DNA of 64,000 nucleotides. Source: Sphingobium sp. Cam5-1. Lineage in GTDB: Bacteria > Pseudomonadota > Alphaproteobacteria > Sphingomonadales > Sphingomonadaceae. Positions within the stretch are counted from its first letter, which is position 1. Every line of letters begins with the position of its first letter. The DNA lies in NCBI RefSeq assembly GCF_015693305.1, contig NZ_CP065138.1:1922001-1986000 (forward strand), in the 5' to 3' direction. Under the pieces are notes generated by a model. The model was not told where the DNA came from and did no database searches. It saw only the letters and a program-made list of their open reading frames with translations. Shown here piece after piece: positions 8,189-16,715 of this stretch. The position numbers and the translations under genes were made by a program.

Positions 8189-10771
8189 TCAGAAAGTGTA
8201 GTTCAGGCTCAACACTGCCGAACGGGTCGGTGCGGGCTGTGCCCAGCTGTTGCCAACGTTGTTACGAACGGTCGTCACATATTTCTCGTTCGTGAAATTC
8301 TGGACGTTGAGCTGAGCCTTCAGGTTTTCAGTAATCGGGTAGTTGGCCATGAACCTGTGAATGGTATAGCTCGGCACGTAATAACCGACATAGTTCCCAC
8401 TCGCGAGCTGTGCCAGGTTTGGCTGGTTGAGCAGAAACTTGCCCTGGTAAGTGATGCCGTAACCCAGTTCCAAGCCGAACCCGAAGCGGTAGGTGGTGAA
8501 CAGACTGCCCGAATGCTTGGGCGTATTGGTGAGTGAATATCCGCGAGTTGGATCAGGGAAAGCAGTGCTGTTTCCGCAGTTGCCAGCAGCCGGATCATTT
8601 GTACCGGGATTGGCTAGGCAGTAATCGGAAACTCCCTGTTTGATCTTGCTTTTGAGATACATGTAGTTCGCCGAGATCGTCCAGTTGCTCGTGATGTTAC
8701 CGGAAGCGCCCAGCGAAATCCCTTCAACTCGCTGATGCCCGTCGGATGCCTGGTCAGGAAGCAGTGGGTCGCCGGAAAGCACCTTGATCTGGTTTCGGTC
8801 GTTGCGGAAAAGAGCAGCCGTCAGCAGCAGTTTCGCATCAAACAGATCTGCCTTCGCGCCGATCTCGTAATTCTTCGTGTTTTCCGGCTTCACATTACAA
8901 GTGCCGCTGCCCCCATCAACGTTTCTTGCAGAGCAGGAGCCATCGACCGAAGCCTTGGATGGCAGTTTTGAGTTGCCATAGGCCAAGTAAACGCTGGTGT
9001 TCGGCGTCGGCTTGAACACTGCACCGATACGGTAGGAGAAAAGGTTGTCATCGATCGACGTATAGGTTGGATTTGTGACCCCCGCAGCGGGCACCGTCAA
9101 CAACCCCCTGTTGGGACCGGCTACCTCATAGCTGAAGGCGCGGTTCCAGCCCTTGACCTTTTCATACCGCAGGCCGCCGTTCAATTCGAACCAGTCCGTG
9201 ACCTTCATGGCATCGAACAAATATGCGGCATAGCTGGTCTGCTGCCCGATATTGTAGCTGCTCAGGATGAAGTTGGTGGGGCCGTTATAAGCATTGCTGC
9301 CATAGAAACGCTGCAGACCGGATGTTGCAGCAGGGCCGACGATCGTGCTGCTGGGATCGGCAATGCTTACAAGCGGGTTATAGAATCCCAGGCTGGCTGC
9401 GGCATTGTAAAGCGTGTTGGGGATGGCGGTGCTTTGACCGCGAGGCACTGTGAAAGGAGCAGCATAGGGATCAAAGCCATCAGCCGTGCGCCCAATGCTT
9501 CCCTGGCGCTGATTATAACGTTCCCACAGTGCCGAGGCACCGACGACTAGGCTGTGCTCGACGCCACCCGTGTCGAAATCTGCGCTGAGGTCGAATTGGG
9601 TATAGGCCGTTTCATTACGGATGAAGCGTTGGTTGCCGCGCCCGCCTGTCGGCAAATAATAGCCTACCGGGATTGTCAGGGTCTCACCCGCTTGGCTTGT
9701 ATAGATAGTGGTCGTGCACGATCCGTTGGCCGCATCTGGATTAAAGCCGCCAGCAGTGCCGTTATCCAGGCAGAATACGCCGTTGGGCTGGCTCGTCACG
9801 GTGTTCTGGCGAATATTCTCATAACGCGTCAGGTTGCGAAACTTGACCGCGTCGCTGAATTGATGGCTGAAGATCGCCTGCAACGTGTCCGTCTTGCTAT
9901 CCTGCTTGTCCAGATTGGCGAAACCGTAATAGCCCGAACGATCAAAGCCATCCGCTATCCCACCCAGCGCAGGGAAATACCGAATGCCATATTGCGGCAT
10001 CGCATCGTCATCCAGATGCTCATATTGCAACGTCAGGCTGGTCGGGCTGTCGATGCCGATGGTGATCGCAGGCGCGATGCCCCAGCGCTTGTAATTTTCG
10101 ACGTCGCGGCCGGGCACGTCATTTTCGTGATATACCGCATTGACGCGCACGGCGATCAGGTCGTTGATGCGCTTGTTGGCATCCACCGTCGCGCGATAAT
10201 AATTGTCGGTCCCGATCCCGGCATTCAGGATCGTCTGGTCATCCGCCAGCGGCCGCTTAGTCACGAGGTTGATCGTACCCGCAACCGAACCGCCGCCGTT
10301 CATCACGGAGTTCGCGCCGTTGGTAACTTCGACCTGCTCGATATTATAGACTTCGTTGCGATTCAGGAATGCGCCCGATCGGACGCCATCGACGGTAACG
10401 TCGTTCTTCGCGTCCTGGCCGCGCAGGATGATGCGGTCGCCATAACCGAAACCGCCCTCGCCAGCACCGAAGGTGATGCCGGGCACAGTCGACAGCACGT
10501 CACGCAATGTGAGCAGATTCTGCTGCTGGATCGTTTCCTTGTTGATCACTGTGATCGTCTGCGGCGTGTCCAGCAGTGGGCGCACATATTTAGGGGACCC
10601 TGCTCGCTCGACCTTGATCTCCGAGGCATCGATCGCGGTGTCCGTTACGGTCATCCCGCCAAGCTTGGGCGCCGGTGCGCCGTCTTGCGCCTGGGCGGCC
10701 GAAGCAAAGGCAATTGCGCTTACGCATCCAAGCGCCAGGAAGGACGGGATCGATTTGGAACTGCTGGACAT
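8189..10771 (-). CDS. TonB-dependent siderophore receptor (catecholate Fiu/FhuA-like)
   Basis: An 860-aa outer-membrane receptor for ferric siderophores. The order is signal peptide (about 1-29), a TonB box-like GMTVTDTAI (about residue 40), a plug domain with the family motifs LRDVLSTVPGITFGAGEGG and RGQDAKNDVTVDG, then a 22-strand beta-barrel ending in aromatic LSLNYTF, the usual C-terminal F insertion signal. Overall pattern and length fit the TIGR01783 siderophore-receptor family, closest in style to Fiu-type catecholate receptors; substrate is not proven. I start at ATG 10771; a TTG one codon earlier is possible. Two Fur-like boxes lie 44-89 bp upstream. It works with TonB and PiuC encoded next door. 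Confidence 0.93.
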   Translation of the reverse strand: MSSSSKSIPSFLALGCVSAIAFASAAQAQDGAPAPKLGGMTVTDTAIDASEIKVERAGSPKYVRPLLDTPQTITVINKETIQQQNLLTLRDVLSTVPGITFGAGEGGFGYGDRIILRGQDAKNDVTVDGVRSGAFLNRNEVYNIEQVEVTNGANSVMNGGGSVAGTINLVTKRPLADDQTILNAGIGTDNYYRATVDANKRINDLIAVRVNAVYHENDVPGRDVENYKRWGIAPAITIGIDSPTSLTLQYEHLDDDAMPQYGIRYFPALGGIADGFDRSGYYGFANLDKQDSKTDTLQAIFSHQFSDAVKFRNLTRYENIRQNTVTSQPNGVFCLDNGTAGGFNPDAANGSCTTTIYTSQAGETLTIPVGYYLPTGGRGNQRFIRNETAYTQFDLSADFDTGGVEHSLVVGASALWERYNQRQGSIGRTADGFDPYAAPFTVPRGQSTAIPNTLYNAAASLGFYNPLVSIADPSSTIVGPAATSGLQRFYGSNAYNGPTNFILSSYNIGQQTSYAAYLFDAMKVTDWFELNGGLRYEKVKGWNRAFSYEVAGPNRGLLTVPAAGVTNPTYTSIDDNLFSYRIGAVFKPTPNTSVYLAYGNSKLPSKASVDGSCSARNVDGGSGTCNVKPENTKNYEIGAKADLFDAKLLLTAALFRNDRNQIKVLSGDPLLPDQASDGHQRVEGISLGASGNITSNWTISANYMYLKSKIKQGVSDYCLANPGTNDPAAGNCGNSTAFPDPTRGYSLTNTPKHSGSLFTTYRFGFGLELGYGITYQGKFLLNQPNLAQLASGNYVGYYVPSYTIHRFMANYPITENLKAQLNVQNFTNEKYVTTVRNNVGNSWAQPAPTRSAVLSLNYTF

Positions 10772-10814
10772 CAAACGAAAACCCCTTTTCTCACTAATTC
10801 GTCAGGGGTCAGCT

Positions 10815-10831
10815 ATTGCGAATTGTTCGCA
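10815..10831 (-). promoter_or_regulatory. Fur-like box A of the siderophore receptor
   Basis: ATTGCGAATTGTTCGCA is a near-perfect inverted repeat (TGCGAA-N-TTCGCA), 44 bp upstream of the receptor ATG. It is the best-matching box of the four in this window and implies Fur-type repression of the receptor. Confidence 0.65.
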
Positions 10832-10840
10832 GAGTCAACG

Positions 10841-11134
10841 CTATTGCGAATAATTATTATCGCCGGTCAGCGCATTAGCGAAGAGCCAGCATCGTATGGC
10901 GCTGGCCAAATTAGGCGGACTGGGAGCTGCCAACCGCGCAAGATCGATCTGCGCGATTAAGGCATTGAGAGGCAAACTCTCTCGCACAGCGACCGTGCGG
11001 AGAGCCTGCCAGAATATGGGTTCAAGACTGATGGCGGTCTGGTGCCCCGCAATCGTCACGCTCCGCTTGACGGGAGGCGAGAAGGGCAACCCGGTTGGCG
11101 GCACCGCGCCTTCACTATGGTCGCCCTGCGCCAT
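10841..11134 (-). CDS. Ribbon-helix-helix domain protein
   Basis: A 97-aa protein with a C-terminal RHH_4-like domain (about residues 22-88): KRSVTIAGHQTAISLEPIFW, then an LNALIAQID helix and an NLASAIRCWLF helix. Similar proteins in sphingomonads are small DNA-binding regulators. The start ATG overlaps the stop of the preceding reductase gene as TGATG, so it is translationally coupled to it and is last in the molybdenum hydroxylase - hemH - phaB operon. The first ~20 residues are not conserved-looking. Its stop codon touches Fur box B of the receptor. The target operator is unknown; autoregulation of the operon is possible. Confidence 0.75.
   Translation of the reverse strand: MAQGDHSEGAVPPTGLPFSPPVKRSVTIAGHQTAISLEPIFWQALRTVAVRESLPLNALIAQIDLARLAAPSPPNLASAIRCWLFANALTGDNNYSQ
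10843..10860 (-). promoter_or_regulatory. Fur-like box B of the siderophore receptor
   Basis: ATTGCGAATAATTATTAT repeats the left half of box A 28 bp further upstream, with a degenerate right half. It starts inside the stop codon of the ribbon-helix-helix gene that ends at 10841, so the receptor's control region abuts and overlaps the preceding operon end. Confidence 0.45.
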
Positions 11135-11856
11135 CAGTACATATGCTGTCCGCCATTGATCGACATCGTGCTCCCCGTGACGAAGCCCGCCTCTTCGCTG
11201 CACAAAAAGGCTACGCCGCGTGCGATCTCTTCGGCCTGTCCGAGGCGGCCGACAGGGATCTTGGCGACGATCTTCTCCAAAACCGGAGCAGGCACCGCAG
11301 CCACCATGTCGGTGTCGATATAGCCCGGCGCGATCGCATTGACGGTAACGCCGAACTTCGCCCCTTCCTGCGCCAGCGCTTTGGTAAATCCATGGATACC
11401 AGACTTGGCGGCAGCATAGTTTACCTGCCCATATTGGCCAGCCTGACCGTTGATGGAGCCGATATTGACGATCCGCCCCCAAGCTCTTTCACGCATTCCC
11501 CCGAAGGTCGCCTTAGCCATGTTGAAACAACCGCCAAGGTTGATGCGCATTACCTCATTCCAGTCGTCGAAACTCATCTTGGCGAGCACGCCGTCGCGGG
11601 TGATGCCCGCGTTATTGACGACGATATCTACCGGACCCAGTTTTTCGGCGACCGCTGCACAACCGTCCAGACAAGCCTGATGATCTCCCACATCCCAGCG
11701 GAAGGCTTCGATACCTGTCCTCTCTGTGAAGTCCCGCGCCTTTTCATCGTTTCCGGCATAATTGGCCGCGACTGTGCAGCCCAGTTGTTTGAGCGCGAGG
11801 CTGATCGCTTCCCCGATTCCGCGTGTTCCGCCCGTTACGATAGCAACTCTGCCCAT
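11134..11856 (-). CDS. phaB: Acetoacetyl-CoA reductase-like short-chain dehydrogenase (PhaB)
   Basis: A 240-aa SDR protein that most resembles PhaB, the NADPH-dependent acetoacetyl-CoA reductase of polyhydroxybutyrate synthesis. Seen: the nucleotide-binding TGGTRGIG at residues ~8-15, NNAG motif near 85, catalytic Ser in IGSINGQ and Y-x-x-x-K in VNYAAAKSG, and the PhaB-like QYGQVNY context. The start at 11856 has the Shine-Dalgarno GGGAGGTGAT directly before it; an ATG four codons earlier lies inside that element. It begins 1 bp after hemH ends and its stop overlaps the next ATG. A fatty-acid-type 3-oxoacyl reductase is the main alternative. Confidence 0.85.
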   Translation of the reverse strand: MGRVAIVTGGTRGIGEAISLALKQLGCTVAANYAGNDEKARDFTERTGIEAFRWDVGDHQACLDGCAAVAEKLGPVDIVVNNAGITRDGVLAKMSFDDWNEVMRINLGGCFNMAKATFGGMRERAWGRIVNIGSINGQAGQYGQVNYAAAKSGIHGFTKALAQEGAKFGVTVNAIAPGYIDTDMVAAVPAPVLEKIVAKIPVGRLGQAEEIARGVAFLCSEEAGFVTGSTMSINGGQHMY

Positions 11857-11857
11857 A

Positions 11858-12868
11858 TCACCTCCCATGTTGAACTGGACGAAACTCTTCCTGAACCCAA
11901 CCAGCCAGTTCGCGGCCGATCAGTTCGCGGTAAAGAATGATAGCTTCCGGCGATGCGTTCAAACAGCGTAAATGGGCGAACGCCTCGCCTCCAGCCGCCA
12001 GGAATTCTTCCTGCCCCCGGATAGCGATTTCCTCCAACGTCTCCAGACAATCGGCCGAAAAGCCGGGGGTAAGCACAGCAACCGATCTAACGCCCTGCCT
12101 GGGAAGCTCCCGCAACGTCTCATCCGTTGCGGGACCGAGCCATTTCGCTCGCCCGAATCGTGATTGGAACGACAGCCTCACTTCTCTGCCAAGCGCTTCC
12201 TGCAGCAGATTAGCGGTGGCACGGCACTGATCATAATAGGGATCACCCAAATCGCGCGTTCGCTCAGGCATTCCGTGGAAACTGGCCACGAGCAGATCCG
12301 GTTTGAAGTCCAGTTCGGCCAGTTGGCTTTCGGTCGAACTGCGCAGCGCCTCGATATAGGCTGCTTCCGCAAAATATGGGGGCAACGTGCGAATGGCTGG
12401 CTGGGCTCGCAGGCCCGCGAGCGCGGTATAACAAGCATCCAGAGCGGTGGCCGTCGTTGCTGCGCAATATTGCGGGTAAAGCGGCGCCAGCAGGATTCGG
12501 TCGCATCCAGCGGCGATCATCGCATTCAGCCGTTCGGCGATGGACGGCGATCCATAGCGCATGGCCCAATCCACCCTAACCTCCGGCCCGGTGATTTGCC
12601 GGAGCGCGGCAGCAGTTTCACAAGTATAAACGGCGAGCGGCGATCCCTTTTCCATCCACACCTCCCGGTAAGCCTTCGCGGACTTGGCCGGGCGAGTAAG
12701 AAGGATCGGGCCGCGCAATATCGGCTGCCACAGAAGTTGGGGGATTTCCACCACTCGCGGGTCGGACAGAAACTCGCCCAGATAACGCCGCACGGACGCC
12801 GCGTCTGGTGCGTCGGGCGTGCCGAGATTGATGATAAGGACGCCGATATTTTCCATATTCAATGTCAT
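11858..12868 (-). CDS. hemH: Ferrochelatase
   Basis: A 336-aa ferrochelatase, which inserts Fe(II) into protoporphyrin IX as the last step of heme synthesis. The N-terminal GVLIINLGTPDAPDAASVRR motif, the catalytic histidine in LLVASFHGMPERT (about residue 195) and the EEFLAAGGEAFAHLRCLNAS C-terminal segment containing the conserved Glu region are present. The ATG overlaps the stop of the upstream hydroxylase gene as ATGA, so it is translationally coupled. Placement next to iron uptake genes fits its substrate, although its own operon shows no Fur-like box that I can see. Confidence 0.95.
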   Translation of the reverse strand: MTLNMENIGVLIINLGTPDAPDAASVRRYLGEFLSDPRVVEIPQLLWQPILRGPILLTRPAKSAKAYREVWMEKGSPLAVYTCETAAALRQITGPEVRVDWAMRYGSPSIAERLNAMIAAGCDRILLAPLYPQYCAATTATALDACYTALAGLRAQPAIRTLPPYFAEAAYIEALRSSTESQLAELDFKPDLLVASFHGMPERTRDLGDPYYDQCRATANLLQEALGREVRLSFQSRFGRAKWLGPATDETLRELPRQGVRSVAVLTPGFSADCLETLEEIAIRGQEEFLAAGGEAFAHLRCLNASPEAIILYRELIGRELAGWVQEEFRPVQHGR

Positions 12869-15141
12869 GTCCGCGCCAAGATCGGCAGCTGGCGGAATCG
12901 CTGCCCCGAAACTGTAAAGAGAGCGTTCGCTATGGCCGGTGCAACCGCAGGCGCCCCAATCTCGCTGAGCCCGGCCGGGGGTGCGGTGCTACGGATCAGT
13001 TCCACCGTGACCTCACCTATATCCTGCAACTGAGGAAGGCCCATGCGGGAGATGATCGAGCGCGTGGGCATTCCCTTCGCATAAGGCACCGAAGCCCCCA
13101 TTGCAGAAGCCAGGCCATAAATGATGCCGCTTTCCACTTGTTGACGTGCGATGTCCGGATTGACCTGCTCCCCGCCATCTACCGCAGCGATGATCCGCCC
13201 GACCTTGAGCCGACCACCCTCGATCGCTGCCTCAACCATGACGGCGATATAAGCGTCATCTATGACATGCGCCGCCAGACCTTGACCGCTACCTTCGATA
13301 CCTCCCTGCCATCCCCCCATCGATCCGACGGTCGTCAGGCAGTGAGCCAGTCGCGGGTTGCCGCCCAGCATCTGAATACGGAAAGAGAGCGCCTCCATCC
13401 CGGCAAGATGAGCCAGTTCATCGATGAAGCTTTCCGTAAAAAAGGCGCCATGAAGATGAGCGTTGCCACGTACAAAGCCCAGCGGCAGTCCAACATCGGC
13501 CGGGAAATGATCGACCGCCCAATTCGGCAACGCATATGGCAGTTCCATCCCCGCCACAGCGAGACGGCTGGAAGCGTTGGCAGTATCACGGCTCGCTTCA
13601 TGCGGCAATTTGCGGTGAGCGATGCGATTCCATGTCTGGGTCATGGCACAAGGCGCCGCCACTTTCGCCAGCCATCCTTCAATCGCGCCGTTGCGGCCGA
13701 GCTTTGCCGCCATACGAGCATGGGCAGGAGCGCTGGGACGATCCTGAATCACATCTTCCAGCCTTGACCAGAGCAGTTGGACGGGCCGCCCAACGTCTTT
13801 CGCTATCGACGCAGCCTGGACGCCCACCTCAAAATCCATCTTCCGGCCGAAAGAACCACCGGCATGCAGGGGGTATAGCACCACTTGCTGCTCAGGCAGA
13901 TCGAGAGCATCCGCTATCGCGCCACGCGCGAGTGCAGGTGCTTGCGCGGGCATCCATATCTCGGCGAGGCCGTCGGTCACACGCGCGGTCGCGCAAGGAG
14001 GCTCCAGCGCCAGATGCAACCCCGGAGCAACGGTAAACTCGCTGGCGAGGATGGTGGCGTTGTCGAAAAGCGGCTTGAGATCGCCGCGCGAATAAAGCCG
14101 CCGACCATCCGAACCCGAAAAGGCCTCTTCAAGCGAAGCATCAATGTTAGCGCTGCTGACCGGCGCGCTCGATAATTCAAAAACCGGATCGCTAAGATCA
14201 AGCGCCTTGTTGGCGGCCCACCAGTTGGTTGCGACAGCGGCCACCCACCGTTCGGTGCGCACCAGTTTGATAAAGCCGGTGACGGACTTTGCAGCATGCT
14301 CGTTCACCCTTGTAAGCACGGCATCGCCGATCGGCCCCTGCCGGATGGAAGCGAAAACCATGTCCGGCAGCCGGACATCGGCAGCGAAATTATGGCTGCC
14401 ATCAATCTTCGAAGGCGTGTCGAGGCGCGGCAAATCCTGTCCGAAGAGCCGGTCAACCTGATCTTGGCGGAAGGGCAATATCTCGGGCAGCTCGAATTCC
14501 GCTGCTTCAGCGGCTACCTCGCCGATCTTTAAAGTGCGCTGGCCGCCATCAGAAATGATGCCGTTCTGAATGTCGCAACTTTCCCATGACACGTCCCAGC
14601 GCGCCGCAGCGGCCTGACACAAGAGCACGCGCGCGGCGGCACCTGCTTCCTTATAGGCTCTGTGGAACATTGGCACTGACGTCCCAGCGCCAGTCAGCAT
14701 CAGAGCACGCCGCGTCGCATATTGCTCGATCGTCCAATTGCCGAAGTCACCCGCCAGCCTCGACCAGTCGCTCGCAAGCCACTCGCTGGCCAGCAACGTG
14801 TTTGCATAGAGCGGACTGATGGGCGCGCTTTGCACACCTACGGTGCGCCAGTCCGCACCCAGTTCATCCGCCAATATCTGTGGCAGTAGTGTGGTCACAC
14901 CCTGCCCCGTCTCGGCTTGGGGCACGACGACGAGGATCCTTCCCGCCTTATCGATCTTCAGAAAGGCATTGAAGACGGTTTCGCCGGGCGCTGTATTCAG
15001 ATTTGGGCGGTAGCTGCGCGGCCATGCACCCCAGGCCAGCAGCAGGCCAGCCGACGCTCCAGCGCCCACCAAAAGCGTACGCCGATCAAGCCCCCTTGCC
15101 GTGCCTTTATGATTTGCCTGCCTCCGCAGTGCGCGCGTCAT
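12865..15141 (-). CDS. Molybdopterin-binding aldehyde/isoquinoline oxidoreductase large subunit, Tat-exported
   Basis: A 758-aa large subunit of the xanthine oxidase family, IorB-like (isoquinoline 1-oxidoreductase beta / membrane-type aldehyde dehydrogenase). The N-terminus has a twin-arginine signal (DRRTLLVGAGASAG, about residues 19-32) followed by the periplasmic Mo-binding domains; GGSFGRKMDFEV and PLGFVRGNAHLHGAFF are typical pterin/Mo-site segments. The partner [2Fe-2S] small subunit gene (iorA type) is not adjacent and not in the window. It is the first gene of a coupled operon with hemH, phaB-like and RHH genes, 39 bp after the CoA-binding gene. Substrate unknown. Confidence 0.85.
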   Translation of the reverse strand: MTRALRRQANHKGTARGLDRRTLLVGAGASAGLLLAWGAWPRSYRPNLNTAPGETVFNAFLKIDKAGRILVVVPQAETGQGVTTLLPQILADELGADWRTVGVQSAPISPLYANTLLASEWLASDWSRLAGDFGNWTIEQYATRRALMLTGAGTSVPMFHRAYKEAGAAARVLLCQAAAARWDVSWESCDIQNGIISDGGQRTLKIGEVAAEAAEFELPEILPFRQDQVDRLFGQDLPRLDTPSKIDGSHNFAADVRLPDMVFASIRQGPIGDAVLTRVNEHAAKSVTGFIKLVRTERWVAAVATNWWAANKALDLSDPVFELSSAPVSSANIDASLEEAFSGSDGRRLYSRGDLKPLFDNATILASEFTVAPGLHLALEPPCATARVTDGLAEIWMPAQAPALARGAIADALDLPEQQVVLYPLHAGGSFGRKMDFEVGVQAASIAKDVGRPVQLLWSRLEDVIQDRPSAPAHARMAAKLGRNGAIEGWLAKVAAPCAMTQTWNRIAHRKLPHEASRDTANASSRLAVAGMELPYALPNWAVDHFPADVGLPLGFVRGNAHLHGAFFTESFIDELAHLAGMEALSFRIQMLGGNPRLAHCLTTVGSMGGWQGGIEGSGQGLAAHVIDDAYIAVMVEAAIEGGRLKVGRIIAAVDGGEQVNPDIARQQVESGIIYGLASAMGASVPYAKGMPTRSIISRMGLPQLQDIGEVTVELIRSTAPPAGLSEIGAPAVAPAIANALFTVSGQRFRQLPILART

Positions 15142-15180
15142 GAGGACGTTGATAAAGAGGCTTGGGGCAGCTGGAAAGCG

Positions 15181-15615
15181 TTAAAGCGCGCTGATCGGCG
15201 GGATATTGAAACGAGGAATGTCGATGGCGGGGCAGCGATCCATGACGACCTTCAATCCGGCAGCCTCCGCGCGCCGAGCGGCGGCCTCATCGATTACCCC
15301 CAACTGCATCCATACCGCCTTGGCCCCTGCGGCGATCGCATCGTCCACAGCCTCCCCCGCTACTTCACTGCGGCGGAAGATGTCCACCATGTCGATTGGA
15401 ACACCGATGTCAGCAAGCCGCGCCCAGACAAACTCCCCATGCACATGCTCTCCCGCAATCTGCGGATTGACCGGCAACACGCGATAACCATGGTCCTGCA
15501 GGAACTTCATGACGCCGTAGCTCGGACGGCCGGGCCGATCGGAAATGCCAATCAAAGCGATGGTCCGCGTTTCCCTTAAAAGATCGGCGATTTCCTGCGG
15601 CAGCGTAAGCGGCAT
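15181..15615 (-). CDS. CoA-binding protein (YccU/CoA_binding_2 family)
   Basis: A 144-aa single-domain Rossmann protein of the CoA_binding_2 family. The N-terminal TIALIGISDRPGRPSYGV loop, VLPVNP and the C-terminal VVMDRCPAID are family signatures. Homologues bind CoA or acyl-CoA; a physiological role is not known. It lies between apbC (67 bp upstream) and the molybdenum hydroxylase gene on the same strand, so the whole stretch 10841-16642 may be one transcription unit. Confidence 0.88.
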   Translation of the reverse strand: MPLTLPQEIADLLRETRTIALIGISDRPGRPSYGVMKFLQDHGYRVLPVNPQIAGEHVHGEFVWARLADIGVPIDMVDIFRRSEVAGEAVDDAIAAGAKAVWMQLGVIDEAAARRAEAAGLKVVMDRCPAIDIPRFNIPPISAL

Positions 15616-15682
15616 GTCCTTGTTTCCTTCTTGGCCATCCTAAAGACGCGGGATGCGATGAAACCGTTCCCAAACCCCGCCT

Positions 15683-16642
15683 TTAGCCCCGCAACCAGGT
15701 CGCCACTTTGCTGGCGATGGCAAGGAAAGCCTCACCAGAGGCATCATCCGCCGCTGCTGGAGGGTCGCCCGCATCCGACCGGCGCCGAATGTCTATCGCC
15801 AAGGGAATACGCCCGAGGAAAGGCATGCCCATGGCTGAGCCAGCCGCTTCCGCCCCACCAGCGCCGAAAGGATCGGATATCTCACCGCAATGCGGACAGC
15901 TATACCCGGCCATATTCTCCACCAGCCCGATCAACGGCACCTGCGTCTGCTCGAAAAGGCTGACCGCGCGCGTGGCATCGATCAACGCCAGATCCTGAGG
16001 CGTCGATACGATCACCGCTCCTGCAGGCTTATGCTTTTGCACCATCGAAAGTTGCACGTCTCCGGTTCCCGGCGGCATGTCCACGACCAGCACCTCGGTC
16101 TCACCCCAATCGGCATCGATCAGCTGCGAAAGCGCATTGCCCGCCATAGGCCCGCGCCAGGCCAGCGCCTTGCCGGGTTCGACCAGGTGCGCCATCGACA
16201 GCATGGGAATGCCTAATGGGCTTTCGACGGGGATCAGATGCTTGTCGCGCGCTTGGGGCTTTTTATCTTCGCTGGCCATCAGTCTGGCCTGCGACGGTCC
16301 GTAAATATCGGCGTCCACCAGACCTACCGCAAAACCCATTCGTTTGAGACCAACGGCAAGATTTGCCGAGAGGGTGGATTTACCCACTCCGCCCTTGCCG
16401 GATGCAACGGCAATGATACGGAGAGCCTTTCTTTCGGCCGTCATGGCGATCCGGACATCCTGCACACCTGCCACCGACAGTCCTCCTTCCCTGATAGCCG
16501 CAGCGACGGCATCTCGCCGCTCGGGTGAAAGACCGCCTACATCCAGCGCCAGGCTCATGATCCCATCCTTGATCCGGGGCGTGCTGGCGCGGCCATCGGT
16601 CAAGGTCTTCAGGCGGGCGGCGAAACTATCAAGATCGGTCAT
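15683..16642 (-). CDS. apbC: Mrp/ApbC-type iron-sulfur cluster carrier ATPase
   Basis: A 319-aa Mrp/NBP35 family P-loop ATPase that carries and delivers iron-sulfur clusters. After a short N-terminal MIP18-like segment comes the deviant Walker A VASGKGGVGKSTLSANLAVG (about residues 98-117), the switch region LVDADIYGPSQ, DMPPGTGDVQL and the cluster-binding C-x-x-C in YSCPHCGE. Divergent from hflK with 73 bp between starts. Its place near hemH and iron uptake genes fits iron metabolism. Confidence 0.93.
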   Translation of the reverse strand: MTDLDSFAARLKTLTDGRASTPRIKDGIMSLALDVGGLSPERRDAVAAAIREGGLSVAGVQDVRIAMTAERKALRIIAVASGKGGVGKSTLSANLAVGLKRMGFAVGLVDADIYGPSQARLMASEDKKPQARDKHLIPVESPLGIPMLSMAHLVEPGKALAWRGPMAGNALSQLIDADWGETEVLVVDMPPGTGDVQLSMVQKHKPAGAVIVSTPQDLALIDATRAVSLFEQTQVPLIGLVENMAGYSCPHCGEISDPFGAGGAEAAGSAMGMPFLGRIPLAIDIRRRSDAGDPPAAADDASGEAFLAIASKVATWLRG

Positions 16643-16715
16643 GACAGCGCCTCCTAGGCAATAATCGTTGCGAAGGGCACTGTTTTTCGCGACCCAGCCT
16701 TCCTATAGAGACGGA

